From positions 5,249,040-5,313,039 of the forward strand of contig CM026430.1 of assembly GCA_014871385.1 (NCBI GenBank): a DNA stretch of 64,000 bases, read 5' to 3'. The first letter of the stretch is position 1. Each line of letters opens with the position of its first letter. The translations under genes and the position numbers were made by a program. The notes beneath the pieces were generated by a model. It was not told the origin of the DNA and made no database searches. It saw only the letters and a list, made by a program, of their open reading frames with translations. The DNA is from Ceratodon purpureus. Lineage: Eukaryota > Streptophyta > Bryopsida > Pseudoditrichales > Ditrichaceae. Below are positions 12,734-23,762 of the stretch, piece by piece.

Positions 12734-13480
12734 CTAAGCCTTTGCGGCAGCTTCGAAGGCCTTCCACACTGCAACGAACCTGTTGTCCAGAGTGCCATTC
12801 TCCTCGACTGGCACAAACGTCGCAGCCCAGGTCGCTGTGGTGGTTCCTTCCGTCGGTCCAGGAAGGTATTGCACCACGGCCGAGACGTGCTTGAAGCGCG
12901 GATCGCCCTTCAGTACCGTGTATCCCGCCTTCTTCGTCGCATCGTCCAGCATGTCCGTCCTTCCATCACCTCTCCGCCATTCGGAATAGCTGCAGGCACA
13001 ACAGATCAATCCCACATCATCATTCAACTCAAAGCGATCTCTAAGATACTGCCATTACCATGCACATCCCTATCCCCGCCCATGTTCACTTCAGTGTTCA
13101 ACAAAACACCTCAGGTATACTAATTCCTCTGAAACTGGTTAATGGGTTATAAGAGATGTGAATTCTAAACAGATCCATGCCCTTCGATTGTTGTTCTAAT
13201 CAGAAAATTTCCCGTTTTCAAAGTTAGGGATTTGATTTCGATGAAGTCCATGTCACAATATAGGTCCGGTAGAGAACAGAGTTTTCCTGGACTTAAGAAT
13301 CGGTTGGTTACATAATGAATCGAGGAGTGTTCAACAATTTTGTGCTTTAGCTATGCATACCAGGGCCCATTTTGCAGATGCGGACGCTGCCCAGGCTCGC
13401 CGCTGCCTTGGATGTAGGTGATGGACTCAAAGATGTGAGGCAGTGCCTTGGGGAGCAGGGTGCATGTTCTCTTGCTCGTG
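12734..13480 (-). CDS. SRPBCC (Bet v 1/polyketide-cyclase-like) gene with two cancelling frameshifts
   Basis: Two exons are visible on the minus strand. The upstream exon reads LLPKALPHIFESITYIQG and ends at a donor after 13361; its 5' limit near 13480 is uncertain. The downstream exon, 12989-12734, reads GYTVLKGDPRFKHVSAVV and ends AVWKAFEAAAKA. Helix and strand phrases of this kind typify plant START-like hydrophobic-ligand-binding proteins. Relative to the forward fragment at 12380-12570, exon 1 has one extra G (cctgggcagc, about 13390) and exon 2 lacks one base (gaaggacgg, about 12962). Splicing with the phase seen here puts both ends back in one open frame, leaving about 25 residues out of frame. 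I found no clear ATG for the N-terminus, so the gene may be dead despite the open frame. The exact family and ligand are unknown. Confidence 0.5.
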
Positions 13481-15548
13481 AGCGCTCCAGATAGGTTTTG
13501 TTCCTTTGGGAGCAGGTATCTATGATAGGTTTTGTTACATATGTTGATGGTTAAGAGACAGAAACCTGTTTTAGCCTCTACTGTGCAGACGTGCAGACCG
13601 TGCTCAATCGTCCCAGTTGAGGTTTAATTTGTTCTACACTCATAGAGTGAAAGATAAATATTGTTGGTGGTTACGACCACCTGGCTCTTCTTGAGAAGGC
13701 CGACGATAATGTGGTATTAGCTTTTTGCATGCTCAACAATGTGATCTCAAAGCTGCTCGCAGTCTGTGTTTGCTCAGTATCTCAATATGCCTTCCATGAT
13801 GTTTCCAATCATCGTGTTCATCGGCACTTTTTAATGACGAGGAAGTTTGCGATCACCGCAGCAAGGAAATCATGCAACACACAACCTGTTCATGTGTAGA
13901 ATGTCGTTGGTTCCTGCTGGTATAACGACTGAATTAGCACGGAATTCTTTGCATTGAAAGTTATTTATTGAAAGGGTAAATTTAAAAGAAGAAATCTCTA
14001 TACTCATCTTTCAAAAATTATAAGGTAGATAGAAGTATAAATGATTTTAACCCCTAAAGGTCCTAAGAAACCTGGTTTAGATTTTTGTTATTTTGGGCAG
14101 CCTAGTTGAAGAGGTTAAAAGTAATATTTTTGCCTAAGATTTTTATTGGATGCTTCCTTTACCGTAAGGTGTACGTGGTAAAATTTTCAAAGTCAAATTC
14201 CAATTTTAGAACCTTCATCTAGAAATTTTAGGTTTCATGTCGAAATAGGACAGTTTAAATTTAGGTTTTTTTCAATTTATTTTTAGAAATATGTTCATAT
14301 TAACCAAATCATTATTCAAAATCCAAAGTGACCCTAGCCAAAAAGTTTACCAATTTTACAAGGGCAGCCTTCAAAAATTCTATGAACAAGCTTCAAAGGT
14401 TTTTATAATTTACATTTTTTCCTTTCAAAAATTTTCAAAATTTGAGATTTAGGAATTTTTCAATTTTATTTAATCCCAAAATTTAGAAACTCATAGATGT
14501 AACTTTTCACCATTCACTTTTCTTCCGAACCCAAATTTTTTTAATGTTATTTAAGTTTTACCATATTGAGGATTTTGTACCTACTTTTAGAAAATAATTT
14601 GCATGAAGGCCAAAAAATCAAAAGAAGTCTTCAAAATTTGCATGGAGGTGCCCAACTTAGTTACCTACATGGAAAAAAAAATATGAGCAAAATGTTTGGG
14701 GTGACAATCATCAAGTCTCCCTTGGCACCATTTAGACTATGCCTTTCGAGGGAAGCCAAAAAAAAAAAAAACAGTAAACTTTGGACGTTATAATCTCGGC
14801 AAACGGTAAAGATCCAACAATTGAAATTTGACATGGTGTTAGTGCAAGTAGTTAGGTTGAAGATCTTACGGTTGGAAATACCAGAAAAAGAAATTTTATT
14901 GGAAACATACATCAATTTCCATAAGGTGGTCAAAAGCTGCAGTTTTCGGGTCTTGGAGGCCCCAAAACACTCTGGACCTTTAGGGGTTAAAACTTAAATC
15001 ACTAATGGGGAGGAGCACAATAAAGTGTACCAAAAAGTGCTTAGCTATTTGTCAGTCTCAGCCCTTTTGCAAAAATTGCACAAAAGTGATGGAAAGATGT
15101 TACTGAAGTCAATTGTTTTTGCTAATATAGATTCTCAATTTGTTTTTTTACAATTTAGAAAAGTTTCGTGCAAAGTAGATACTTTAAAGTTATTGTATGA
15201 GGGCCTCAAATCCAAGCAAATTGAATGTAGTCATTTGTAAAAGTAGTTAGAAAAGAACGAAAAACTATCTAAAAATCATTTTTGAAGGAGTGGTGCCTTC
15301 TATACGTTTGAAAGGTATTCTAAAATAGTCAATTCATATCTCAATAATTGGTTTAGGGTTCTAAAAGTATGGCAAGGATGTTTTTAAGAGAGTGACTTTT
15401 GCGGTACTTTCTGTGAGTTTTTTTTTCACCGATTACCGTTTTTAAATTGGAAAAAACATCTTCTAAAGACAATAGAGGGCACGAAATGAAGAAAATAAGA
15501 CTTTCGTAAAGTTCATTTTCATGATTTAGAAATAATGGTCAAATTATG

Positions 15549-15610
15549 TTTCAATTGAACACGGTCCCTTAATATAGATCTACATTAAGAGATCGTGTTC
15601 AATTGAAACT
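15549..15610. repeat. 62-nt near-perfect palindrome
   Basis: The arms begin gtttcaattgaacacg and end cgtgttcaattgaaac. Folding around the central agatct at 15577-15582 gives 31 paired positions with two mismatches and one G-T pair. It sits in AT-rich intergenic DNA with no gene nearby. It may be a small fold-back transposon or a hairpin left by a transposon end. Confidence 0.8.
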
Positions 15611-17747
15611 TACCCCTAATTCCAGACCCATTTTTGCCAATTTTCACTTCTAAAATGCTGAAAATTTCAAAAAAAATCTTTTTAATTTTTTTTTTTAAAA
15701 TGCTGAAATTTCAACTCCATAAGGATTATAATTTATCATGTTCACTAAAAAACAACTTGTCAAAAAATATTAAAAACCCTAACTGTGGTAGCTTGCCGAA
15801 GTTCCTGCAACCCACTTTGGGTTTTGTAGTATTTAAGGGGTTAATTTGACCACTACTCATCTGTACATGTGAAATAACTCAACGTCTCCCTTAGAGGTGA
15901 CTAAAATGCTAAAAAAATACACCAAAATGCTCAAAATGAGCTTTGAGCTTTGAAAAACTGCACACTTCATATCACTTCCTAGTGATCACATGTTGCAACG
16001 TTGTGGTCCAGTTTTATTGTGCTCCCCCTAATTATGTTGATATAAAATAAAAAATATTGATACCAATGATGAGAATGTTGGAGGAATCAGTTGTAATCTT
16101 TTCTTTTCTTTTTTTAATTTTAATAAATGCTTTGTAATTGGGTTCCAAATGAAACTTCAACTCTTTTTTCGTCTGGAATTTTGGTAAGCACCCACGAAAC
16201 ATGGCTTTTTTGTATCATTGCTTAACTAAGTTAACTTCTGAGAATACAATGAATGAAAGCTTCCAACATTCATGAAAACTTACACAATATTGTTCTATTC
16301 TTAAAGTCTTCCGATGAATTGGCCTGCTCCGTATACAGCAAGCACATGGAGCAGGGCTGGAGGGGTGCTTGGTAAATTCCAAGGCTGGCTTGTGTAAATA
16401 CTGGTGTGTTCTCCAATACAAGGAGTCCCTCGAAGGTCCCTCCCTGCTGTCCTTCCATGCAACCGAGGAGAAGACAATCTGCAACATCGACATGCATCAA
16501 GATTTGTGATGAAGAATCTGGGGCGGTGTCAAACTGCCACTCGAACAACATCTCATTGGATGTGCAAAAGGCTGCTGAACCTCACAACTCCAACATGGGC
16601 CGGGAGTATCCACTGGAAGTCCAGCATGATGAACTCCTTTTATGAGGAACTGAAAATGATGCAGAACATGAGCGAGGCAGAAAAGCCTGTTCAATAAGGA
16701 ATTGCTGATTCAACAAGGTGCGACATTGGAGCTCTCCCCAACATACGATGCAGCTGCACATGTATATATACTTGTTTCAGCTGAACATGCTGATGATCAG
16801 AAGCTCGTCTACTTCTTCATCTATGTCACTCATGTTTTGCCCCATATAAAGCACACGATTTAGGAAGAAAGTAGGTAAGCTTGGTAAGCGAAGAGTCCGT
16901 GTTTTGAAGGTGCTCGAGTTTTTCTTTCTAATCAATGTTTAGTTGATAGATTGTACATTCTGAACTTGGGTGATCATAGCTGTTGAGGCTAGGCTAGTGA
17001 TAGCGGAGTTGGAGATTGATGATTTCCAAGTAGAAATGGAGAATTAAATGGTACGTTGCAGGATTGGCGGGAGGAGCTGGCTAATTTGATTTTCAAATTT
17101 AGTTGCTAGCTGTGGAGTGCTGCTCTGTGGTGCATGCAGACTCGCAGAGCCCCGGAAGAGTCTTGTCTGTCGAACTGATCAATGCGTACTACGAGTTACT
17201 GAGGAACTACTCGACGGAGTGACTCATGAACGGTACTCTGATGTGACATTGTGACCCCTTCAATTAAGTTCTGAGCGGCTCTCACCTCAGGACTGTAAAT
17301 GTCCCTGGAGGCAACCTTTCTTTTCCTTGTGATTACAATCGTGAGAAGCCGTTGCCACGATCTACTATTTTGAATTTCATTTTGATCGTGAGGAGCTATG
17401 AGGACTCAGGAGCTGTTAGACAATAGCTCGGACCCTATTTTTTCAAATTGTTTCTCAACATTCATTGAGGGAAAGTGAACAATTGCACCATGTCTTCATA
17501 AAACTGAGTTTTTCGAGCCGAATCTACTCTTTATCTCAGTGGAGCTACGGAAGGAGGGAAGAGTAACATGGTCATAATGAATTGCATTTTTTGTACAAGA
17601 TATTATTGAAATCTATAATCAAAAGGCGAATATCAAATTCTTAAATATAACATTACTGAAAGCAAGTGTGTAGTTGATAGCTTAGAAGTTAGTATATCAT
17701 GATTGAAGGACAAATTAGTCAAAAAAATTAATCTTGGGAGGCAACTC

Positions 17748-17925
17748 ATTAGATGCCATTGTAGTGGCCATTGCTCATTCTATCTTGATTGAAAGACATT
17801 GACATTAGATGCCATTGTACTGGCCATTGCTCATTCTATCTTGATTGAAAAACATTGACAGGCAATATTAGATTTGTAGGTACAATCCATTCCACCTTGA
17901 TTGAAAGACGTTGACAGGCAATTAT
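17748..17925 (+). repeat. 56-bp tandem duplication plus a diverged third unit
   Basis: The unit beginning attagatgccattgtagtgg occupies 17748-17803 and 17804-17859 with only a few differences. A partial, more diverged unit (ccattccaccttgattgaaa) follows at about 17885-17925. It is non-coding. Confidence 0.8.
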
Positions 17926-18390
17926 ATTAGATGATGGGTCCACTCTCTGGAATAGGAACCAGCTTCGCCTGGTTTTCAGTGGTTTTAAAACTACTCATGG
18001 CGTTGCCACCTCAGATTTTGTATAGGTATCCACCACAAAGAGGACTAAAACCATTGATGACACCTTCAGTGGTTCCTATTATGGAGAATGGACCCTAATT
18101 TGCGGGTTATTTTTGAGATACTGATGCATAATTGAGTTCAATTTCGTGTAGCTTTCATGTAGTTGAGCTTATTGTAAGCATGTTTGAGTGGCAGCATGGA
18201 GAAATGTCGCTGTGGACCATGAACCTATGTGTAAGCTGATGCGACATTCAATGGGTTCGGAGCTTTCTCAATGGGGTTGCACCAGGATACGAAGTGGTCC
18301 ATGTGTGAAATACGGACATGATGTACCAAAGCCAAGCCCCCTTGAACCACGAAAAACCTCCTCAAACAAAGCCGAGAAAGTATAATAGTA

Positions 18391-18600
18391 TAAAAGCCCC
18401 CATGAATGTAAAACCAACCTTTCTACCTACCTACCTACCTAAAATATATGTAAACATATATTTAAAAAAGAGGCATATATAAAATTAAAAAAATGGGCAT
18501 AAGTAAAATAAAAAGATGGGCATATATAAAAATAAAAAACGGCCAAAATAAAAAAACATATTAGTGTCCATGAATGTAAAGCCCCCATGAATGTAAAATC
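18391..18600 (+). repeat. Cluster of short local repeats
   Basis: The phrase aagcccccatgaatgtaaaa occurs at about 18394 and, nearly identical, at 18577. A (ctac)n run spans about 18424-18440, and three variants of atgggcatatataaaa lie between 18470 and 18540. All are non-coding and AT-rich. Confidence 0.6.
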
Positions 18601-18883
18601 ATAAGTGATCAATGTAAAAATATATGCGAGTACCTGTGTCCTAAATGCTTCCAAATTCAAGCTGTCATTTTGCACTCAAAAGGATCATTCCACTTTCACC
18701 TTTCAAGTGTACGAGTCATGAATTCTATTATGTCGTTACAATTTGTCTAGTTCTGGGAGGTTGAAGCTGCGTGAAGTTCATTTCGTTGTTTGGAGTGGTT
18801 CATTTTTGCTTGCTTGAGGAACTTGTAGCCAGGTTGTATTGGAATAGTTGCTGAACATACTTAGAGCTTTACTGATTTGCACG

Positions 18884-20386
18884 ATGGCACCAGACGACAA
18901 TCTCGAGACTCGAAGCTGTAGCAATACGGCTTTGAAGATCCAAGCTGTTATTCGAGGGTTTGTGGATTCTCTTACGGAAATCCTCAATGCAGAGGATTTG
19001 TTTGGGGGCGAAACAATTGTGATTGGCAATGTTTTGTGCCAGACGGAGGAGTTGAAGAATCGGTTGGAGCAGCTGAGGAGGTTGAGGACCGACACTCCTT
19101 CGAGAGTTGCTTCAGGTGACAAGTTGGCCGGTTCAAGCGGTTCAAGCCTTCACAGCAAAAGAGCGAGGTGTGCAAACCCGGAGGGTGAAGTGGGCATCTG
19201 TCGGCATTTTTGCAAAGACCATGCAGAATTGATGGACATCACGTTGTGGGAGACACTTCCGGTAGAGGTGGTGGAACATATCTGTGCTTTGCTTCCATTG
19301 TCAGAAATCTTTGAATTCCTGAAGTTGTGTAAGCCATGGTCAAGACTACCAACGGCCAGGAGATTCAGACAGTTCTGTGCAAAGGCCTATGGCGATCTCT
19401 TTGGTATTGTGATGTTTAGTGAAAACTCACAATCATACCGCCTTGCCATATTTGATCCTAAGCACGAAGAGTGGTCTTACTTGGAGCTGAGTAATTTGCC
19501 TTCAGGAGACGAGTTAGTATATGGACGTGATGGTGGATTAATGTGTGTTATATCACATGACTTCGACCGTTTTGAGGGACCTCCTTGCATCCATGTCTTC
19601 AATCCGTTGACAGGTGACAAGAAATACATTCGTGTATCAAGCTTTACTGCATCTATCGATAGGGAGTCCGAGTTGTGTGCTGTGTTGTTGCAGTTGATCA
19701 TGGATGAAGAACTGGGATGCTACAAACTGGTCTTCGTGACGCAAATCATTAACCCAAGTGGAGAAACAGTGTATTATTCGGAATCATACGATTCAGTGAA
19801 CGGGCTTTGGAGCGCATTGGACTTTGGATTTGTACATGGCGATGGAGTTTTGTATGACAAACGCTGTCATGTTTGTTTTGACTGCAGGTTAAAAAAGTTT
19901 TGTTCACCAGCAGAATATGGAAAGTCTGTGACAAACCCTCATCCTCATACCTATTTTCCCAATGTTTATCCAGACTTAACGTTTGATCCGTTCTGTACAT
20001 TTGTGAGGGATCATCGTTTCAAGCTGGAACTCGTTGAGGATGTTGAGGCAACTACTGAGGAGCATTTGATCTGTGAGGCCCAGATATCGGAGAGTGTGTG
20101 GCAGAATGGCTGGAATGAGACGTCGATGGTAAAGCTGGCAATGGAGTTGCCATATTGGGGCGATGAAGCAAGGTTACTAGCATGCACTCGTTATGTGGTT
20201 ATAATAATTGCAGATGTTGGATATGGCTCTGATTGTCGTCATCATATGGTTCTCTATGACACGGTAACTTCTAGAGATTGTGTCCTTCCACAATTTTGGA
20301 CAACTACAGAGGTTTACTATGACCAGAACTTCATGGATCGTAATCTTCAGTTCATGTGCGACTTGAAATGGGATGCTATTCCTTGA
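18884..20386 (+). CDS. F-box protein with F-box-associated C-terminal domain
   Basis: A single uninterrupted frame of 500 aa begins at the ATG of MAPDDNLETRS; upstream in-frame codons lack an ATG. Residues 54-70 form a short charged helix. The F-box spans about 121-165 (LWETLPVEVVEHICALLPLS, then FLKLCKPWSRL and FRQFC). The rest resembles plant F-box-associated domains with kelch-like strands, including the marker phrases LAIFDPKHEEW, IHVFNPLTGDK and ESYDSVNGLWSAL. Such proteins bring substrates to SCF (SKP1-cullin-F-box) ubiquitin ligases in the cytosol or nucleus. It belongs to the same broad class as the broken gene at 6.7-7.9 kb but is not a recent copy of it. The lack of introns and the intact frame suggest it is functional. 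The substrate is unknown. Confidence 0.85.
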   Translation: MAPDDNLETRSCSNTALKIQAVIRGFVDSLTEILNAEDLFGGETIVIGNVLCQTEELKNRLEQLRRLRTDTPSRVASGDKLAGSSGSSLHSKRARCANPEGEVGICRHFCKDHAELMDITLWETLPVEVVEHICALLPLSEIFEFLKLCKPWSRLPTARRFRQFCAKAYGDLFGIVMFSENSQSYRLAIFDPKHEEWSYLELSNLPSGDELVYGRDGGLMCVISHDFDRFEGPPCIHVFNPLTGDKKYIRVSSFTASIDRESELCAVLLQLIMDEELGCYKLVFVTQIINPSGETVYYSESYDSVNGLWSALDFGFVHGDGVLYDKRCHVCFDCRLKKFCSPAEYGKSVTNPHPHTYFPNVYPDLTFDPFCTFVRDHRFKLELVEDVEATTEEHLICEAQISESVWQNGWNETSMVKLAMELPYWGDEARLLACTRYVVIIIADVGYGSDCRHHMVLYDTVTSRDCVLPQFWTTTEVYYDQNFMDRNLQFMCDLKWDAIP

Positions 20387-20794
20387 GAGCAGGTTTTTGT
20401 AAAGAGGCCTTAACAGCAACATCTCCAAAAAGGATGGAGTTTATAGCCAGTGTTGAGATGTATCCTATATACATATTCGAAGAGACCTGCTCAAGATTGT
20501 GCCTTCGGTTTTACAAGGTTTCTCACTTGGTATTATACTTATGCGTAGTTTTTTAGACTTTTCAGATCCCATGTTTGTTAGTTTTCAGAAATTTTTGTAA
20601 GAACTCATCATCTGGATGCGTTTCTCTTAATAGTCACAAGAAACAATAGTTTACCACTTTCAATGCTCATCACATATTCTCACAGTTATCTCTTGCAATT
20701 CTCACATACTCGAGAATGTGCATTGCTCATTTGATCAAAACTTTGCCACCTTAATAGCTTTGCTGCACTTGAGCCTCTGGGATAACTCGATTAC

Positions 20795-21032
20795 CTCCTT
20801 CATTTGAATTCATTCTCTGAGCTTCATTTGAATTCATTCTGTGAGCTTCATTTGAATTCATTCTGTGAGCTTCATTTGAATTCATTCTGTGAGCTTCATT
20901 TGAATTCATTCTCTGAGCTTCATTTGAATTCATTCTCTGAGCTTCATTTGAATTCATTCTCTGAGCTTCATTTGAATTCATTCTGTGAGCTTCATTTGAA
21001 TTCATTCTGAGCTTCATTTGAATTCATTCTCT
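20795..21032 (+). repeat. 24-bp minisatellite, ten units
   Basis: Ten head-to-tail units of gagcttcatttgaattcatt plus four bases (ctct or ctgt). The end variant runs ctct, ctgt, ctgt, ctgt, ctct, ctct, ctct, ctgt, a 22-bp unit lacking two bases, then ctct. Each unit holds a GAATTC. Because 24 is a multiple of three the array is open in both orientations (SELHLNSF one way, MNSNEAHR the other), but there is no evidence that it is translated. Confidence 0.95.
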
Positions 21033-21874
21033 GTTGTTTCTTGAAGGGTAAGCACTCTTCAATTATTTCATTCTCCACTCATTGACAGGGCTTCGAAAGT
21101 TGAACTAACGTTTGATCTGTATCCCTTGAAGGCTGAGGTCCTTACATGTAATAGTCGATATGGGTATCAATTGTTGAAGGGTCATATTAAGTGAGGAGTC
21201 ATATATCAAGGAATCATATCAAGTAAGAAGACATCTCAAGCTCAGGGGTGATGATTATTTACACACTGATATAGTTTTCGTAATGCTTAAAGAGGAGCTT
21301 GCTTTGACAACTACTGCCCTGGTGCTACAGGAGACGAGCGGAGACAAAGGTACAATTTTCTCCCCATATAAAATTTAAACGATGTGTCTGAGTGCGGTTT
21401 CATTGATAAATCGTGCATTAGTTAGTGCTGAATTTCAAGTTCGTATCCATATGTGCAAAGTAAGAAGTATCATGTGGAACAAATTGCGAAGACATCCGTT
21501 GACTGACTGATGATCGAAAGGACATACTGAAATCCGCAACTGTCACAGTCCAGACCTCAGCCATCTTTGCCACCTCTGTAGCGCTTGTGTCGTTTCCAAT
21601 TAAAACCGGTTTGGCGAACTCGCGGAATATGGGTTTTAACCTTGCAATTATGGTGGAGTCTCACACGACTATGAAGCCAGTGTTGCCAACATTGGCCACT
21701 CGAAGTTTCTGAATGCCACCTCAAATCAATCAGATTTGACTTCATACTAAGCTTTCATGCAACCTTTAAGATTGTGACAAACCTCGGCCAATTATTTCAT
21801 TCTGATCAAGGGCCTTGAGCTACTAAATTCAAGAGCTGATATATGTGCATTTGGATATGAAATTACCCGGTCGA
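21033..21874. other. Intergenic, no supported gene
   Basis: There is no frame above about 60 codons with any recognisable content. Nothing structured stands out except trinucleotide-scale similarity between tcatatcaag and neighbouring phrases near 21190-21230. Confidence 0.5.
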
Positions 21875-21981
21875 ATAATGAAGCAGCTACCACTGCCGTT
21901 GCTTGTCCTGAGCAGCATCTGCAGATGCTGCTAGGCGAGCAAAGCGGATTATTCCTGCAGTGGTAGCTTGATCTGATTATT
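21875..21981. repeat. Long imperfect hairpin (about 107 nt)
   Basis: The outer arms are aataatgaagcagctaccac on the left and, on the right, gtggtagcttgatctgatta; they pair through gctaccactgc with gcagtggtagc and through aataat with attatt. The centre, 21911-21932, is a perfect 22-bp palindrome around ctgcag. Between the two, gcttgtcct pairs imperfectly with aggcgagc. It ends about 20 bp before the inverted-repeat element at 22000. It could be a fold-back element or a small-RNA precursor; I recognise no known miRNA in it. Confidence 0.7.
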
Positions 21982-21999
21982 TCAGTTTACAATCATGAG

Positions 22000-23748
22000 T
22001 AAGGTAGGATGTCCTAAAAGGGCCACCTTAAGCATTCTGATGTATTTCTGGCAATGATAAATTACAAAAAAAAATACAAGCACATTCAAAATAGACATTC
22101 ACGAGGGTTGCAAAAATTTGTAACCTGAAATTTGCTTCTGTGAATTTAATACAAAATGTTGAAGTGCTTCGGAAGATTTGACGCATTCGTGCTCCTGTCA
22201 GAGCCTATAGCTGTAACTTTCAGCGTCACAAAAGTAATACAATGAGAACACAGAAGTGAAACCTTGGTGAACGAAAAATGATGTTTATGTGGAAGGGAAA
22301 AATGGGCCAGACTGTGACCCAAAACGGTCACCACAGACCCGCAGACATGGCCAATGTGATCCTGAGAACTGCTCCACTAGGCACCTAATTCGAGAGCTCG
22401 GCACACCCATTCCCGCGCGATGTTCGTCCTTGCTGTCCACGCCATCGACGTTGGACCTGGCAACGGCTCTTCTTTCGAGCGCTTCAGAGCTCTTCAGCAG
22501 CCTTGAACATGCTGTCCCCATCATCCACAGCTGCCAATGCCATGTGCAATTGCTCGTCAGTCCAATTGCCATTTTTCCGAATCCGCCGTCTTCTAACTCG
22601 TGGGACTTGGGGCGGCTTTGCTGCTGCGAGGTGTGTGGGGTTCCTGTAGGTTCGGGGAGGGGTCTCAGTGGTGCAGAACCGGGCGCTCTGTTTGTGAACA
22701 GGTTGATGCCAGCAACGGTGGCCACACTGCCACCGCGCTGCCACTGCTCTGGAGTCCCGGCTCCTTGCAGTCTCCTTGATCGCAGCTGTCGAGGCACTGC
22801 CGACAGGCCGCCTTCAGGCACCTCCGAGCCCATCGAGGCGGACCGCACCCCTCCGCTTCCCACAGCGACTCGTTGGAGACTCTTCCCGTATGCACCGCGA
22901 CCAGAGCATTGCACCGCCGATCCTCCTCGACGTGTCTCCCTGGGCCGGCTTCGATGGCGCTGTGCCAATTCCAGGGGAGTATAGTCACCCGGCAGTGTGC
23001 ATCGACGCCCAACATCTTCATCACTACCGCTTGAATGTCGCTCCTCCCCGCTGTCACCACCAGCTTCTAATGCGTAGTCTGATTCTTCGCCAGAGTAGTG
23101 AAACTCATCATCACCTCCCAAGTCCACTGCAGACATTTTGATGGCTGCTGCTCGCACCTGCAGAAGCCAATAACATTTTTTCAATTAGTAACAAGTTCAA
23201 AGTCACAGTATTGGAGTGTATTGAAAGCACATCAGTAACCAGAGCATTGCTAGCACGTCCGACCTTGCTTTGTAAATTGCAGTACTCACTTCTCTAAACC
23301 GTGAGATAAAACCAATGTCAAGCCCATTTAAGCTGCCTCTGCCTCCAAATTCTGTTTGCGAGGATACATTTCTGTGCATCCGGCTGTGTACATCATGGAC
23401 ACGTTTGTGATTCAAAATGGCCATTGTTGGAATGGAATTATGTATGGCGGCTGTAATCTGTTTGCCATCCTCTAGAGCATGAATCGCCATGCTAACATTG
23501 GAAAAGTGGTTCACGAAAAACCCATTTTAGCTCCCAAGCAGCCAGTCTTTGAAATATCAACTAACATGGAAATCCAATTTAAGGTCGACCCATACATGCG
23601 CCCACCGCAACCTATAATTGCCCATTTTAAGTCTCAATCAAGCTGACAGTCCCGGTAATTTCGGAATTCAGACCGCCTGCTGGCGGTTTTGGTACAGATG
23701 CGCCTATCCCTTCTAGGGGGGGTAGCGCTTTTAGGACATCCTACCTTA
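22000..23748. mobile_element. TIR DNA element with probable TA target site
   Basis: The left end, 22000 onward, starts TAAGGTAGGATGTCCTAAAA; the right end up to 23748 is its inverted complement. The match continues imperfectly for about ten more bases (ggccacc against cgctacc). If the flanking TA is the target duplication the inverted repeats begin AGGTAGG, as expected for Tc1/mariner/pogo-type elements. The element carries minus-strand coding sequence with a psq-like helix-turn-helix and no visible DDE catalytic domain. It is therefore probably a defective or non-autonomous copy. Confidence 0.7.
22285..23136 (-). pseudogene. HTH (psq/pogo-like) transposase-type gene, degenerate
   Basis: A minus-strand frame starts at the ATG of MSAVDLGGDDEFHYSGEESD (23136) and stays open to 22285. 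Its first half is acidic and Ser/Gly-rich, followed by an Arg-rich stretch. From about 22600 the meaningful frame changes: 22744-22484 reads RRRRIRKNGNWTDEQLHMAL, then AAVDDGDSMFKAAEEL and a stop. This is the first part of a psq-type HTH, as in pogo/Tigger-like transposases and CENP-B relatives, where a turn and a third helix should follow. The frame of the long ORF continues GVPSSRIRCLVEQF, which resembles the missing third helix. The HTH is thus split over two frames. No catalytic triad follows. A tgcag just upstream of the ATG may be a splice acceptor. Confidence 0.5.
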
Positions 23749-23762
23749 TTTGTAACAGGTTT

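Larger units (their letters stand above)
13481..18883. other. AT-rich intergenic region without a supported gene
   Basis: About 5.4 kb with only short frames. 14.0-16.2 kb is strongly AT-rich with many A and T runs and looks like old transposon residue. Frames on both strands at 16.2-16.7 kb (each under 100 codons) overlap one another and show no domain. The structures I can see are a 62-nt palindrome, a 56-bp tandem duplication and small repeats near 18.4 kb, listed separately. The last few hundred bases are the leader of the F-box gene. Confidence 0.5.

Noticed and set aside
16215-16697. Overlapping frames on both strands
   Set aside because: Each is under 100 codons, they overlap one another, and no family is recognisable; at best they are old gene debris.
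20751-21017. Repeat protein MNSNEAHR/SELHLNSF
   Set aside because: It is an artefact of a 24-bp minisatellite whose period is divisible by three; nothing shows translation.
20795-21032. CRISPR-like array
   Set aside because: The units are contiguous with no spacers, and the locus is eukaryotic.
22289-23141. Plus-strand frames across the TIR element
   Set aside because: They are rich in Pro/Arg/Cys from antisense of a GC-rich gene; the HTH and the acidic N-terminus are on the minus strand.
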